Below are positions 47,008 through 58,604 of a DNA stretch of 64,000 nucleotides, in pieces; the stretch's first letter is position 1, and the number at the start of each line of letters is the position of its first letter. The notes under the pieces are model-generated. The model made no database searches, had not been told where the DNA came from, and worked only from the letters and a program-made list of their open reading frames with translations. This DNA comes from Anisodus tanguticus (taxonomy: Eukaryota; Streptophyta; Magnoliopsida; Solanales; Solanaceae), in assembly GCA_034509755.1 (NCBI GenBank), contig CM067539.1, positions 57,608,513-57,672,512 on the forward strand, in the 5' to 3' direction. Position numbers and translations under genes: made by a program.

Positions 47008-47309
47008 TGAAAGAAATAATCCCCTTGATTATTTTCATTACTTGAATAGGTACATATACAAGATATAAAATATTCCTATTCTATTCCTAAAATCTTATTC
47101 TACTATAATTTTAACTCTTCAATTATGGTAGTGTATAATCCTACATTAGGTAACAAATACATTACAATATACTATACATATATTTTTCAAATATACAATA
47201 TTTTCATACCAAAACAGCCAAAACCGAGATGCCCAATATGGGCAGATTTCGTGGCATTGAATAAGGCAATATACACTTGTATATTGTATGTATACTGCCT
47301 TATTTAAAA
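47008..47309 (-). repeat. 5' LTR of copia element 1, 302 bp
   Basis: Ends on the minus strand with GATTATTTCTTTCA next to the primer site. Its first bases are decayed (TTTTAAATA instead of TGTTAAATA). Confidence 0.93.
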
Positions 47310-47599
47310 TGAAATTCCAGATCACTTCCATAGCATCCTGTGCGGTTTTGCTTTACTGATCAGCTGAACTTTTTCTGCTCTACAAGAAGAAATTCTTAAC
47401 TTCCGGTCAGGGTATTACCGGTAGCTAAGTCAGAAATTTCGTTAAGGATATTTTCAAAGTTTGGAATATATGCATAAAGAGTAATATTCGATCTAATATA
47501 CATAATATAATTTTTCAACGAATGATGTTCAACTGACCACCCTTCGACATACATAGCTACACTCATGGGTATTACGTTGAAACTATTTATATTTGCCTT

Positions 47600-47815
47600 T
47601 GATAAATAGTATACCCGTGATATACTTACCATAAGTATATCACAGTTTGGTGCATTGATTTTAGGATAATTTTTTATATAATTAGAATTGTATTATTGTA
47701 CAAGTAGAATAAAGTTTTGGAAGTAGACTAGGAATATGATTTTCCTATTATGGAAATTGTAAATTGTATATATACTCTTTCATTAATGAAAATAATCAAG
47801 GGATTATTTCTTTCA
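47600..47815 (+). repeat. 5' LTR of copia element 2, 216 bp
   Basis: TGATAAATAGTATACC to GATTATTTCTTTCA. Matches 52263-52479 and its displaced end at 57583-57601. Confidence 0.92.
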
Positions 47816-47956
47816 TGGTATCAGAAGTCTAGGTTGAGAATTTTTCTCCCCAAAATTACCGTCGGTTCCGAGCTTTCTTCCTCACTTTTCGTGCAAAATT
47901 TTCGATCCCCAAAATTCTTTCTTCCCAATTCCTCAATCACCTATTATTCTTTCGTT

Positions 47957-50900
47957 ATGTCTACCTCCAAGAACACGTTTCACCCTACCCTTGTTGTTTC
48001 TAATATCAAGAATCACATCCCTCTTATTCTTGAAATAAAAAACGTCCAATATACAACGTGGGCCGAACTGTTCAAAATTCACGCACGGTCGCATCAAGTC
48101 ATCCATCACATAATCCCCGCGTCTCCTGAGGACATGGAGGTGCCTAAACGCGAGGATGATCCTAAGTTGTGGATGACTCTTCATGCCACTGTCCTTCAGT
48201 GGATTTACTCCACTATCTCTACCGACCTGTTGCAGATGATTATTGAGCCGGACGCTAGATGGTTGCTTGGGATAGGCTGCGTGACATATTCCAAGATAAT
48301 AGCAATTCCAGAGATGCTACACTTGAGCAAAAATTTTCCCATGTTCATATGGAAAATTTCCCAAAGGTTTCAGCGTATTGCAAAAGGTAGAAAGAATTGG
48401 CGGACCAACTCCGCAATGTTGGTGCGCCTGTTAGCGATGATCGTCTTGTTCTCCAGATAGTTGTTGGCCTCTCCGAGGCCTATAGTGGCGTTGGTACTCT
48501 CCTTCGTCAAAGTAATCCTCTCCCAAAGTTCTATCAAGCTCGCTCCATGCTTATTTTGGAAGAAGCCGGCTTGGCTAAAAAGGCGGCTACTAGTGCTAGT
48601 CCCGTGGTCATTATGACATCCTCCTCTCCTTCTCAAAATTTTGGTGACAATTCATCCCCAAACTGGTCTCAAAGGGGCGGCAAAATAGTCAGAAAAATAA
48701 TGGCAAAAATTGCGGAGGCAAACGCGGCGGTTCCGACAGTGGTAACGGTGGCCGAAATAATAGCGGTAGGCCCCATCTCGGCTACAGTGCATCACCGACC
48801 CACTGGTCCCAGCCTTGGGCTCCTTGGTCGTGGGCTTGGGCCAGTGGCCCAACGACTCATATTCCTCCAATATTTCAGCCACTGGCACAACAGCCCTATC
48901 GGCCCAATATTAATTGGGCCAGTGGCTCCCGACATGGTATTGGACCAGGGCAGCATGCATGTATTCTTGGGGCCCGACCTCCGTAGGCCTATCACGCAGC
49001 GGGCCCCACCCCGACGGACATTGAAGCCGCTATGCACACACTTGGTTTAACTCCACCGGACCCGAATTGGTACATGGACACCGGAGCCATTACCCACATG
49101 ACATTCGATCAAGGTACTCTCTCATCTTATTCTAATTTGAGCAACCCTCGTGACATAATTGTTGGTAATGGTAATTCAATTCCAATTCATGGTTATTATC
49201 ATAAAACTTTATCTCTTCCCCCCGATCCACCTCTTATATTGAAATATACTCTTTATGCCCCTAAATTGATTAAAAATTTGGTGTATGTCCGTAAATTCAC
49301 CATTGATAATTCTATTTCTGTTGAATTTGATCAGTTTGGGTTTTCTGTGAAGGATTTCAAGACGGGGAGTCCTCTCATGAGGTGGGATAGTAGGGGAGAT
49401 CTTTATCCTCTCACGCCAAGTTTCGATTTCACGAGTCAAGCCTTGCCATCAACTTTTGTAGCCTTTGCTCCTTCCTTATGTCATGCTCGTCTAGGTCATC
49501 CGGGGGCGTCTATTATGTCTTCCTTAGATAAAAACAATTTTATTTCGTGTAAGGGTACGCGTAGTACTCCGAATTATCAATCTTGTTCTTTAGGAAAAAA
49601 TTTTAGATTGCTGTTTGTAGAATCCAATTCTCATACTTTAATGTCATTTGATATTATTCATAGCGATTTATGGACATCTCATGTTCTCAGTTCTTTGGAT
49701 CATCGTTATTATGTTCTATTTCTGGATGATTATTCTATTTTTTATGGACTTTTCCGATAGAGCATTCATTAGAACCCAATTCCAACGGGAGATTAAAAAT
49801 ATTCAATGTGATAATGGAAAAGAATATGATAATGGGGAATTTCGGGAGTTTTGTGTTAATAATGGGATCAATTTTTGTTTTTCTTGTCCTCATACGTCTT
49901 CACAAAATGGGAAAGCCGAATGCAAAATTCGTATCATTAATAACAATGTCCGAACTTTATTGATTCATGCTTCCGTACCCCTCTCTTTTTGGCATCATGC
50001 TCTACAAATGGCTACATATATTCTTAACATTCTTCCTACCAAAGGTTTGGCATATTCGTCCCCCCTTCAAATTTTATATAATAAGACTCATTCGTATTCC
50101 CATCTTAGGGTCTTTTGGTGCTTATATTATCCGTTGTTTCCGTCCACCACAATTAACAAACTTTACGCCTGTTCTACCCTTTGTGTGTTTTTGGGTTATC
50201 CGTCTAATCATCGTGGTTACAAATGCTTTGATTTATCATCTAATAAAATCATAGTTAGTCGCCATGTTATTTTTGATGAATCCCAATTTCCGTTTGCTAA
50301 GGTAAGTAGTCGTGTGTCTAATTCGTATAATTTTTAGATGACGGTATCTCCCCGTATATTATCCACCATTTATCGGACATGTCCCGCACTCCGAATCCGC
50401 CACCGGGCCCACTGCCCGTTGGACATGTCGTGCCGTAATTGTCTATTATTCTAGTTTCAGGTCCAGCGACTGTGCACAGCCCAGTTACAAGCCCCGTGAT
50501 TGGTCCAGTCTCGATAATTGGGCCAATGACCCAGCCTAATTCCGAAATTAGTCCAGTCTCGGTTTCTACATCCAGTGCCATTTACCATGTTGGGTCAGCA
50601 GGCCCACTGCCTGCTGACCAGTTCATCGCGTGTCCTAATGTTTTCCAAAATTCTCCCCCGAGTCATAGACCGGTCACTCGTAGTCAACGGGGTATTTTTA
50701 AACCAAAAAGACATTTTAATTTTAATGTTCTTAAATCCCCTCTACCCCGTAACCCAGTGTCTGCTTTAAATGACCCGAATTGGAAGATTGTTATGACCGA
50801 CAAATATAATGCTCTTATTGATAATAGGACGTGGGAGTTGGTTCCCCGTCCATCTGGTGTTAATATTATTCAGTCAATGCTGACGGTTGTTTTGCGAGGC

Positions 50901-52265
50901 ATAAGACTCATCTTGTAGGTGATGGTAAGACTCAACAGGTGGGTGTCGATTGCGGTGAGACATTTAGTCTGGTGGTCAAACCGGCTACCATTCGCACTGT
51001 GCTCAGCTTGTCTCTTTCGAAAGAATGGCATATTCATCAGTTAGATGTGAAGAATATTTTCTTACATGGTGATCTCAAGGAGATAGTCTATATGCATCAG
51101 CCCTTGGGGTTTAGGCATCCCAAATATCCTCATCATGTCTGTTTGTTGAAGAAGTCCTTGTATGGGCTTAAGCAGTCCTCCACGGGCTTGGTATAAGAGG
51201 TTTGCAGACTATGTTTTGACTATTGGGTTCACTCACAACAAGTCTGATAATTCATTGTTCATATATCGTCGTGGTTCTTTCTTGGCTTATATATTGTTAT
51301 ATGTGGATGATATTATCTTGACCGCCTCTTCTGATGCATTACGCCAGTCTATCATGACAATGCTCAGTTCTGAGTTAGCTATGAAAGACTTGGGGCCCTT
51401 GAGTTACTTTTTGGGGATTGCTGTTATACGTTATGCAGGTGGGTTTTTCTTGTCCCAACGGAAGTATACATCTGAGATCATTGAGCGAGCTGGTATGTGA
51501 TCATGTAAGTCCACTTCCACTCCAGTTGATACTAAACCTAAGCTAGGGGCTGCGGCTGGCTCCTCGTATGAGGATCCGACTCGATATCGCAGTCTTGCAG
51601 GGGGCCTTCAGTATCTTGCTTTCACGAGACCAGATATTACGTATGTCGTACATCATGTGTGCTTGTTTATGCATGATCTCAGGGTTGAGCATATGAATGC
51701 GCTCAAGCACATTATTCGATACATCTAGGGGACACTTGACTATGACTTATATTTATATCCTTCGTCTACGTCTACACTTGTCTCGTATACAGATGCTGAT
51801 TTGGGAGGCTGTCCAGATACCAGACGGTCAACGTCTAGCTATTATATGTTTCTTTGTAACAACTTGGTCTCCTGGTCTGCAAAACGTCAGTCGACTTTGT
51901 CCCGCTCCAGTGCAGAGGCCGAGTATCGAGGGGTTGCCAATGTGGTCTCTGAATCATGTTGGTTACGTAATCTGCTTTTAGAGCTTCATTGTCCTATTCA
52001 GAAAGCTGCCTTGATTTATTGTGATAATGTTAGTGCCATCTACCTTTCTGGTAATCCGGTTTAGCACCAGCGCACTAAACATATCGAAATGGACATTCAC
52101 TTTGTTTGCGAAAAGGTAGCTCGTGGACAAATACGCATCTTCCATGTCCCGTCCAGGTATCAAATTGCAGACATCTTTACAAAAGGTCTTCCCTTGGTCA
52201 TTTTTTAAGATTTTAGGGACAATCTCAATGTACGAAGACCGCCCGCTATGACTGCGGGGGTGTGA
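47957..52265 (+). pseudogene. Copia element 2 gag-pol polyprotein
   Basis: Start codon at 47957 (MSTSKNTFHPTLVVSNIKNH), in the same position as in the related elements. Gag runs to about 48700 with a frameshift near 48250 and again near 48400. Protease shows WYMDTGAITHMT at about 49070. Integrase has HARLGHPGAS (49484), HSDLW (49660), CDNGKEYDN (49808) and NGKAECK (49910). Relative to elements 1 and 3 it lacks about 20 residues after YSIFYG (near 49755). Reverse transcriptase has QLDVKNIFLHGD and LLYVDDIILT (51297). RNase H has SSAEAEYRG (51910) and a stop inside NPV*HQRTKH (52063). The terminal TGA is formed by the first bases of the 3' LTR. Confidence 0.9.
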
Positions 52266-52479
52266 TAAATAGTATACGCGTGATATACTTACCATAAGTA
52301 TTTCCCGGTTTGGTGAATTGATTTTAGGACAATTTTGTATATAATTAGAATTGTACACTTACCATAATTGTATAATTATTGTACAAGTAGAATAAGGTTT
52401 TGGAAGTAGACTAGGAATATGATTTTCCTATTATGAAAATTATAAATTGTATATATACTCTTTCATTAATGAAAATAAT
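52263..52479 (+). repeat. 3' LTR of copia element 2, left part
   Basis: Starts TGATAAATAGTATACGC and runs in register with the 5' LTR until AATGAAAATAAT, where element 3 is inserted. The last 19 bases of this LTR are found at 57583-57601. Confidence 0.92.
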
Positions 52480-52808
52480 TGAAAGAAATAATCTCCTTGA
52501 TTATTTTCATTAATTGAAAGACTATATATACAATTTACATATTTCCATAATAGGAGAATCATATTCCTATTCTACTCCTAAAACCTTATTCTACTTGAAT
52601 ACTAACTATACAATTATGGTAATATAAATTATGGTAAGTGTATAATACTAATTACACTACAAAACCTTACCTAATCCGTCTACTATATACACGGTAATAT
52701 ACAACCCATTGTGCACGGTAATATACAACCCATTGTGCACGGTAATAAATAACCCACTATACACAATATACACATGTATATTGTGTGTATATTTTGTTAT
52801 ATTTAACA
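52480..52808 (-). repeat. 3' LTR of copia element 3, 329 bp
   Basis: Contains three copies of a roughly 24-bp motif GTGCACGGTAATATACAACC (52690-52770), where the partner LTR has two. This accounts for most of the 44-bp length difference. Confidence 0.92.
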
Positions 52809-55800
52809 CACACCCGCAGTCATAGCGGGCGGTCTTTGAACGGTGAGACTGTCCCTAAAATCTTCAAAAAGGACCGAGGGAAGACATTTTGTAAAGATGT
52901 CGGCAATCTGATACCTTGACGGGAAATGGTAGACGCGTACCTGATCACGAGCAACTTTTTCGCGGACAAAGTGAATGTCCATCTCGATATGCTTAGTGCG
53001 CTGGTGCTGAACCGGATTACCAGAAATGTAGATGACACTACTATTATCGCAATAAACCAAGGTTGCTTTCTGAATGGGACAATAAAGCTCCAACAACAAA
53101 TTACGTAACCAACATGATTCTGAGACCATATTAGCTACCCCTCGATATTCGGCCTCGGCACTAGATCGGGACAATGTTTACTGACATTGCAGACCATGAG
53201 ACCAGGTTATTGCCGAGAAACATACAATAGCCAGACGTAGACCATCTGGTGTCCGGATAGCCCCCCAATCAGCATCCGTATGCGAGACAAGTGTGGATGT
53301 CGAGGAGGGATATAAATGCAAACCAAAGTCCAACGTACCCTGAATATATCGAATGATGCGTTTGAGTGCATTCATGTGCTCAACTCGGGGATCATGCATA
53401 AACAAACACACCTGCTGGACATCATACGTAATATCTGGTCTCGTGAATGTAAGATACTGAAGGCCCCCTGTAAGATTGCGATAGCGGGTCGGATCCTCGT
53501 ATGGTACGCCTGTCGCGGTACTAAGCTTGGGTTTAGTATCAACTGGAGTGGACGTGGACTTACATGATGACATCCCATCCCTCTCAATGATCTCAGCTGC
53601 ATACTTCCTTTGAGATAAGAACAACCCACCTGAATGACGAGTGACCGCAATCCTTAAAAAATAGCTCAATGGCCCCAAGTCTTTCATAGCAAACTCAGAG
53701 CTGAGCATTGTCATGATAGACTGGCGTAAGTCATCGGAAGAGACAGTCAAAATAATATCATCCACATATAACAGAATATAGGCCACGGATGAACCACAAC
53801 GGTAGATGAACAATGAATTATCCGACATGCTGTGAGTGAACCCAATAGTCGAAACATAGTCTGCAAACCGCGTATACCAAGCCCATGGAGACTTCTTAAG
53901 CCCATATAAGGACTTCTTTAACAAACAGACATGATGAGGATGTTTGTGATCCTTGAATCCCAACGGTTGATGCATATAGACGGTTTCCTTGAGATCACCA
54001 TGTAGGAAATCATTCTTTACATCTAACTGATGAATAAACCATGCTTTCGAAAGAGCCAACCTAAGCACAGTGCGAATGGTAGTCGGCTTGACCACCGGAC
54101 TAAACGTCTCACCACAATCTACACCAACCTGCTGAGTCTTACCATCGCCCACAAGCCGCGCCTTATGTCGGGCAAATGACCCATCTGAATTTTCCTTATG
54201 AGCAAAAATCCATATAGACCTAATAATATTAATACCAGATGGACGGGGTATCAACTCCCACGTCTTATTATCAATAAGAGCATTATATTCATCGATCATA
54301 GCAATTTTCCAATTCTGGTCATTTAATGCAGACACATGATTTCGGGGTAAGAGTGATTTAAGAACATTATAATATAAATTAAAATGTCTTTTTTGTGTAA
54401 AAATCCCCCGTTGACTACAGGTGACTGGTCCATGACTCGGGGCAGAGACGGGTGGATTTTTGGGAATTTTCGGGACTTGGGACGGACTGGCCAGCAGGCA
54501 GTGGGCCTGCTGGCCCAAATCGGTAAACTGGAGAAGGAACTACACCAGTTCCAGAATTGGGCTGGACTAGCCCAATCGCAGGAACTGGCCCAGTGGTTGG
54601 ACTGGGACCGGCAGTGGGTGACAGACCAGTGGGGCCTGCAGGCAGTGGGCCCGCTGGAGAATTTTAGGTGCGGGATACGTCCAAAAAATACTAAATAATA
54701 TACGGAGATATACTATCATCCAAAAAATTATACGAACTATGCACATGAGTATTAACTTTAGCAAATGGAAATTAGGATTCATAAAAAATGACATGGTGAT
54801 TAATGATGATTTTATTAGAGGATAAATCAAAGCATTTGTAGCCACGATGATTAGACGGAAAACCCAAAAACACACACGGATTAGACCGGGCTTGAAGTTT
54901 GTTAATTGTGGTGGATGGGAATAACGGATAACACAAACACCCAAAAACCCAAAGATGTGAATATGAAGGAATTTTATTATATAAAATTTGAAGGGGTGGA
55001 GGAATATGTCAAACCTTTGGAAGGAATTATGTTAAGGAGATAGGTAGCCATTTGTAGAGCATGATGCCAAAAAGATGGGGGTACGGAAGCATGAATTAAT
55101 AAAGTTCGGACAATGTTATTTATGGAATGAATTTTGCGTTCCACTTTCTTATTTTGTGAAGATGTATGAGAACAAGAAAAATGAAAATTGATCTCATTAT
55201 TAGCACAGAATTCCCGAAACACCCCATTATCATATTCTTTGCAATTATCACACTGAATATATTTTATTTCTCGTTCGAATTGGGTTCTAATAAATGCTCT
55301 AAATTTTAAGAAGACGGAAAAAACTTGAGATTTTTTCGCTATCGAAAGCGTCCATAAAAACTTAGAATAATCATCCAAAAAAAGAATATAATACCGATGA
55401 CCCAAAGAACTGAGAACAAGAGACGTCCATAAGTCGCTATGAATAATATCAAATGACATTAAAGTATGAGAATTTGAGTCTACATATGGCAACCTAACTA
55501 TTTTTTCTAAAGAACAAGATTGACAATTTGGAGTACTATTCGTACCCTTACATGAAATAAAATTATTTTTATCTAATGACGACAAAATAGAAGACCCCGG
55601 ATGACCAAGACGAGCATGCCACAAGAAAGGAGCAAGGGCTGCAAATGCTGACGGCAAGGCTTGACTCGATGGACTGAAACCGGGTGTGATAGGATAAAGA
55701 TCTCCCCTACTATCACACCTCATGAGAGGACTCCCCGTTTTGAAATCCTTCACAGAGAAACCAAAAGGATCAAATTCAACAGAAACGAAATTGTCAGTGG

Positions 55801-57127
55801 TGAATTTACGGACATACACTAAGTTTTTTATCAATTTGGGGGCATGTAAGGTATTTTTCAAGATAAGGGGTGGATTGGGGGGAGACAAAGTTTTATGACC
55901 ATAACCCTGAATTGGAATAGAGTTACCATTACCAACAATTATACCACGGAGGTTGCTCAAATTGGAATAAGACGAGAGAGTACCTTGATAGGATGTCATG
56001 TATGTAGTCACGCCGGTGTCCATGTACCAATCCGGATCCGGTTGCGTCAACCCAAGCGTGTGCATTGCGGCCTCAATGTCGGTGTGAGTAGGTGTGGGGC
56101 CCACTATCGAGAATGCTTGTGTGGGCCGAGGCCCAAGTAGTCCACCCCGACCAGTGTTGAAACGAGAAGAAGGGGCCTGATTGTTGGGCCTGAATTGGGG
56201 CTGTCCATCCCACTGCCCATTAACTGAACCTGGAAAATAGGGGTTGTTGGGCCACTGCCCACTGCCCCAGCCCCAACCCCACTGCCATGGGCCCCACGTC
56301 TGGGACCAGTAGGGAGGTGACCCACTATTGACTGGACGGGGCCCACTGCTGGAATGTTGTCCACTGGAAACACCACGTTTGCCTCCGCGATTTTTGCCAT
56401 TATTCTTACGATTTTTTTTGCCGCCACCATGAACATAATTTTGGCCAGAATTATCAACAAAACCTGAAGAATTTGTGAAGGACGTCATCATGACTACAGG
56501 TCTTGCATCGGTAGTTGCCTTCTTAACCAAACCGGCTTCTTCCAAACTAAGCATGGAGCGGGCTTGATAAAAAGCGGGAAGTGAATTGCTTTGACGAAGG
56601 AGAGTCCCAACGCCATTATAGGCCTCAGAAAGGCCGGCAACCAATTGTAGAACTAGACGATTATTTGTCACAGGTGCGCCAACGTTATGGAGTTGGTCTG
56701 CCGACTCCTTGAGTTTCTTGCAATATGCAGATACGTTAGGAAATTCTTCCATGCGAACTTGAGAGAATTCCTGCTCTAGTGTGACAACACGTGAATGTTG
56801 GTTATCTTGGAATATGTCACACAATCTATTTCAGGTAGCCATAGCCGTAGTGTTCGGCTCAATGATCGTCTGTAAGAGGTCAACCGAAATAGTGGAATAA
56901 ATTCACTGGAGAACTGTAGCATCAAGAGTAATCCATAACTGAGGATCCTCCGCGGGAATAGGTGCAGCGGGAGGAATTATGTGATGGATGACTTGATCGG
57001 AGATAGCGTGAATTTTAAACAATTCTGCCCACATCGCATATTGGACGTTTTCCATCTCAAGAACAATAAGGATGTTGTTCTTGATGTTAGAAACTGTGAG
57101 GGCAGGATGAAAAGTGTTCTTAGACAT
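52803..57127 (-). pseudogene. Copia element 3 gag-pol polyprotein
   Basis: Start codon at 57127 (MSKNTFHPALTVSNIKNN). Two in-frame TGA codons interrupt gag: one after TVLQ (near 56901), and one at 56831-56833 (AMAT*NRLCDIF). From 56824 a 615-codon frame covers the rest of gag, protease (WYMDTGVTTYMT) and integrase (HARLGHPGSS, HSDLW, CDNCKEYDN, NKKVERK). Here DNG has become DNC and NGKAERK has become NKKVERK. A frameshift near 54960 follows. Reverse transcriptase is open for 446 codons (53178-54518: QLDVKNDFLHGD, LLYVDDIILT). A frame break near 53176 leads into RNase H (52803-53174: SSAEAEYRG). The final stop TAA is in the LTR. Confidence 0.92.
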
Positions 57128-57292
57128 AACGAAAGAACAAAGGAAGAGGAGGGAAAATTTGGGAAGAGTGGAGGTAAAAATTATCACGAATTCCGGTGAA
57201 GGGGGACGGAAATCGAGGTTGTTGTGGCCGAGAAGTGGCACAAAAACCGAGAGCAAGGCGGAAGCAAGTTTAGACCTAGTCTCTTGATACCA

Positions 57293-57577
57293 TGAAAGAA
57301 ATAATCCCCTTGATTATTTTCATTAATTGAAAGACTATATATACAATTTACATATTTCCATAATAGGAGAATCTTATTCATATTCTACTTGGATACTAAC
57401 TATACAATTATGGTAATACAAATTATGGTAAATGTGCAATACTAATTACACTACAAAACCTTACCTAATCCGTCTACTATATACACGGTAATATACATCC
57501 CATTGTGCACGGTAATATACAACCCACTATACACAATATACACATGTTTATTGTGTGTATATTGTGTATATTTAACA
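57293..57577 (-). repeat. 5' LTR of copia element 3, 285 bp
   Basis: On the minus strand TGTTAAATATACAC to GATTATTTCTTTCA. Collinear with 52480-52808 apart from one missing 24-bp motif and a small deletion. Confidence 0.93.
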
Positions 57578-57582
57578 ATAAT

Positions 57583-57601
57583 TAATGAATTATTTCTTTC
57601 A
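57583..57601 (+). repeat. Displaced 3' end of the element 2 LTR
   Basis: TAATGAATTATTTCTTTCA completes the LTR that was cut at 52479. It corresponds to the last 19 bases of 47600-47815 with a few changes. Confidence 0.85.
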
Positions 57602-57606
57602 GCCTT

Positions 57607-58253
57607 ATTTAAGAGTTAGCTGATTGATGTAGCCTCAGAGACTTATGCTCAATTATTGACTAAATAACTAATTATTAATTATTTATCCAAGCAATTTTCA
57701 CAAAAGTGATTTTGATCGATTAAAACTTCTGCAAGAATTGTAAAACAAATAATTAAAGCAAGAGTTTGAAAGAAACACCTAAGCAACCTTAGGTTAAAGT
57801 CAATGCAAGAAAGTATTTCAAGACTATGAATTAGCTAACAATTCTGTCGAATTATCAACTTAAATTGACTAATTGATGATCCATCTTGTATATTAATCTA
57901 TAGGGTTAATTTTACTCATAGGAGTCTTCTAATTTCCTTTACGTATATTCAAATTAATCTAATGCCGATATTTTTATGGAATTAGAACTAACAAGAACAC
58001 ATTAATTAATTAATGATTATTGTAAAAATGATTAAGAAAAGAGATTAGGTATATTTTTATCCTAACCGAAAACCCGTTACTAAATGTCTAGGTTCAAAAA
58101 CATGTCTTATTCAATTCAATTGCAATCAATATATAATTCTCACTTTTGTATTTGATTTTCGTATATAGTATTCAATTGGTTATCAAAAAATTAAATAATT
58201 AAATGCAGAATTGAATAAATAAACAAGTATGATAAAAGACAATAACGTAAATT
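57607..58253. other. Intergenic sequence
   Basis: AT-rich with no supported gene or recognised repeat. Confidence 0.45.
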
Positions 58254-58258
58254 TAAAC

Positions 58259-58599
58259 TGTTAAGAGTCTCACATCGGAGATAGAATGAGAACATGAACT
58301 CCTTATATGGACTTGAACAATCCTCACCCTACAAGCTAGCTTTTGGGGTTGAGTTAGACCCAAGATCCATTTTTTACATTGTATCAGAGTCAGACTCATT
58401 CCAATTCTTTGTTCGTCGATGTTGAGCCCCCAAATTATATTATCCACACTCCAGTTAACGAGGTCTGGGCGTGGGGGAGTGTTAAGAGTCCCACATCGGA
58501 GATGGAATGGGAACATGAACTCCTTATATGGACTTGGACAATCCTCACCCTACAAGCTAGCTTTTGAGGTTGAGTTAGGCCCAAGATCAATTTTTTACC
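58259..58599 (+). mobile_element. Complete TRIM element, 341 bp
   Basis: Two 120-bp LTRs (58259-58378 and 58480-58599) starting TGTTAAGAGT. A perfect TAAAC duplication flanks it (58254-58258 and 58600-58604). The tRNA-Met-type primer site TTGTATCAGAGTC follows the 5' LTR directly, and the purine tract GTGGGGGAG (58471-58479) precedes the 3' LTR. No coding capacity. The two LTRs differ at only a handful of positions. Confidence 0.94.
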
Positions 58600-58604
58600 T
58601 AAAC

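Larger units (their letters stand above)
42248..47309 (-). mobile_element. Copia element 1, 5.06 kb, minus strand
   Basis: Two LTRs, 42248-42538 and 47008-47309. Perfect TGAAA duplication on both sides (42243-42247 and 47310-47314). On the minus strand the 5' LTR is followed by TGGTATCAAGAGACTGGG, a tRNA-Met-type primer site, and the 3' LTR is preceded by GCGGGGGTG. The interior is one long gag-pol frame in the copia order, broken by stops and frameshifts. Confidence 0.95.
52480..57577 (-). mobile_element. Copia element 3, 5.10 kb, minus strand, nested in element 2
   Basis: LTRs 52480-52808 and 57293-57577. The perfect ATAAT duplication (52475-52479 and 57578-57582) falls inside the 3' LTR of element 2. 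On the minus strand the primer site is TGGTATCAAGAGACTAGG (57275-57292), and the purine tract GCGGGTGTG precedes the 3' LTR. It has the longest preserved pol frames of the four copia elements here. Confidence 0.95.
47600..57601 (+). mobile_element. Copia element 2, plus strand, split by element 3
   Basis: 5' LTR 47600-47815. The 3' LTR is 52263-52479 plus 57583-57601, because copia element 3 is inserted into it. The outer duplication GCCTT is perfect (47595-47599 and 57602-57606). Primer site TGGTATCAGAAGTCTAGG at 47816, polypurine tract GCGGGGGTG before 52263. Without the insert the element is about 4.9 kb. It is related to elements 1 and 3 in protein and LTR sequence. Confidence 0.93.
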
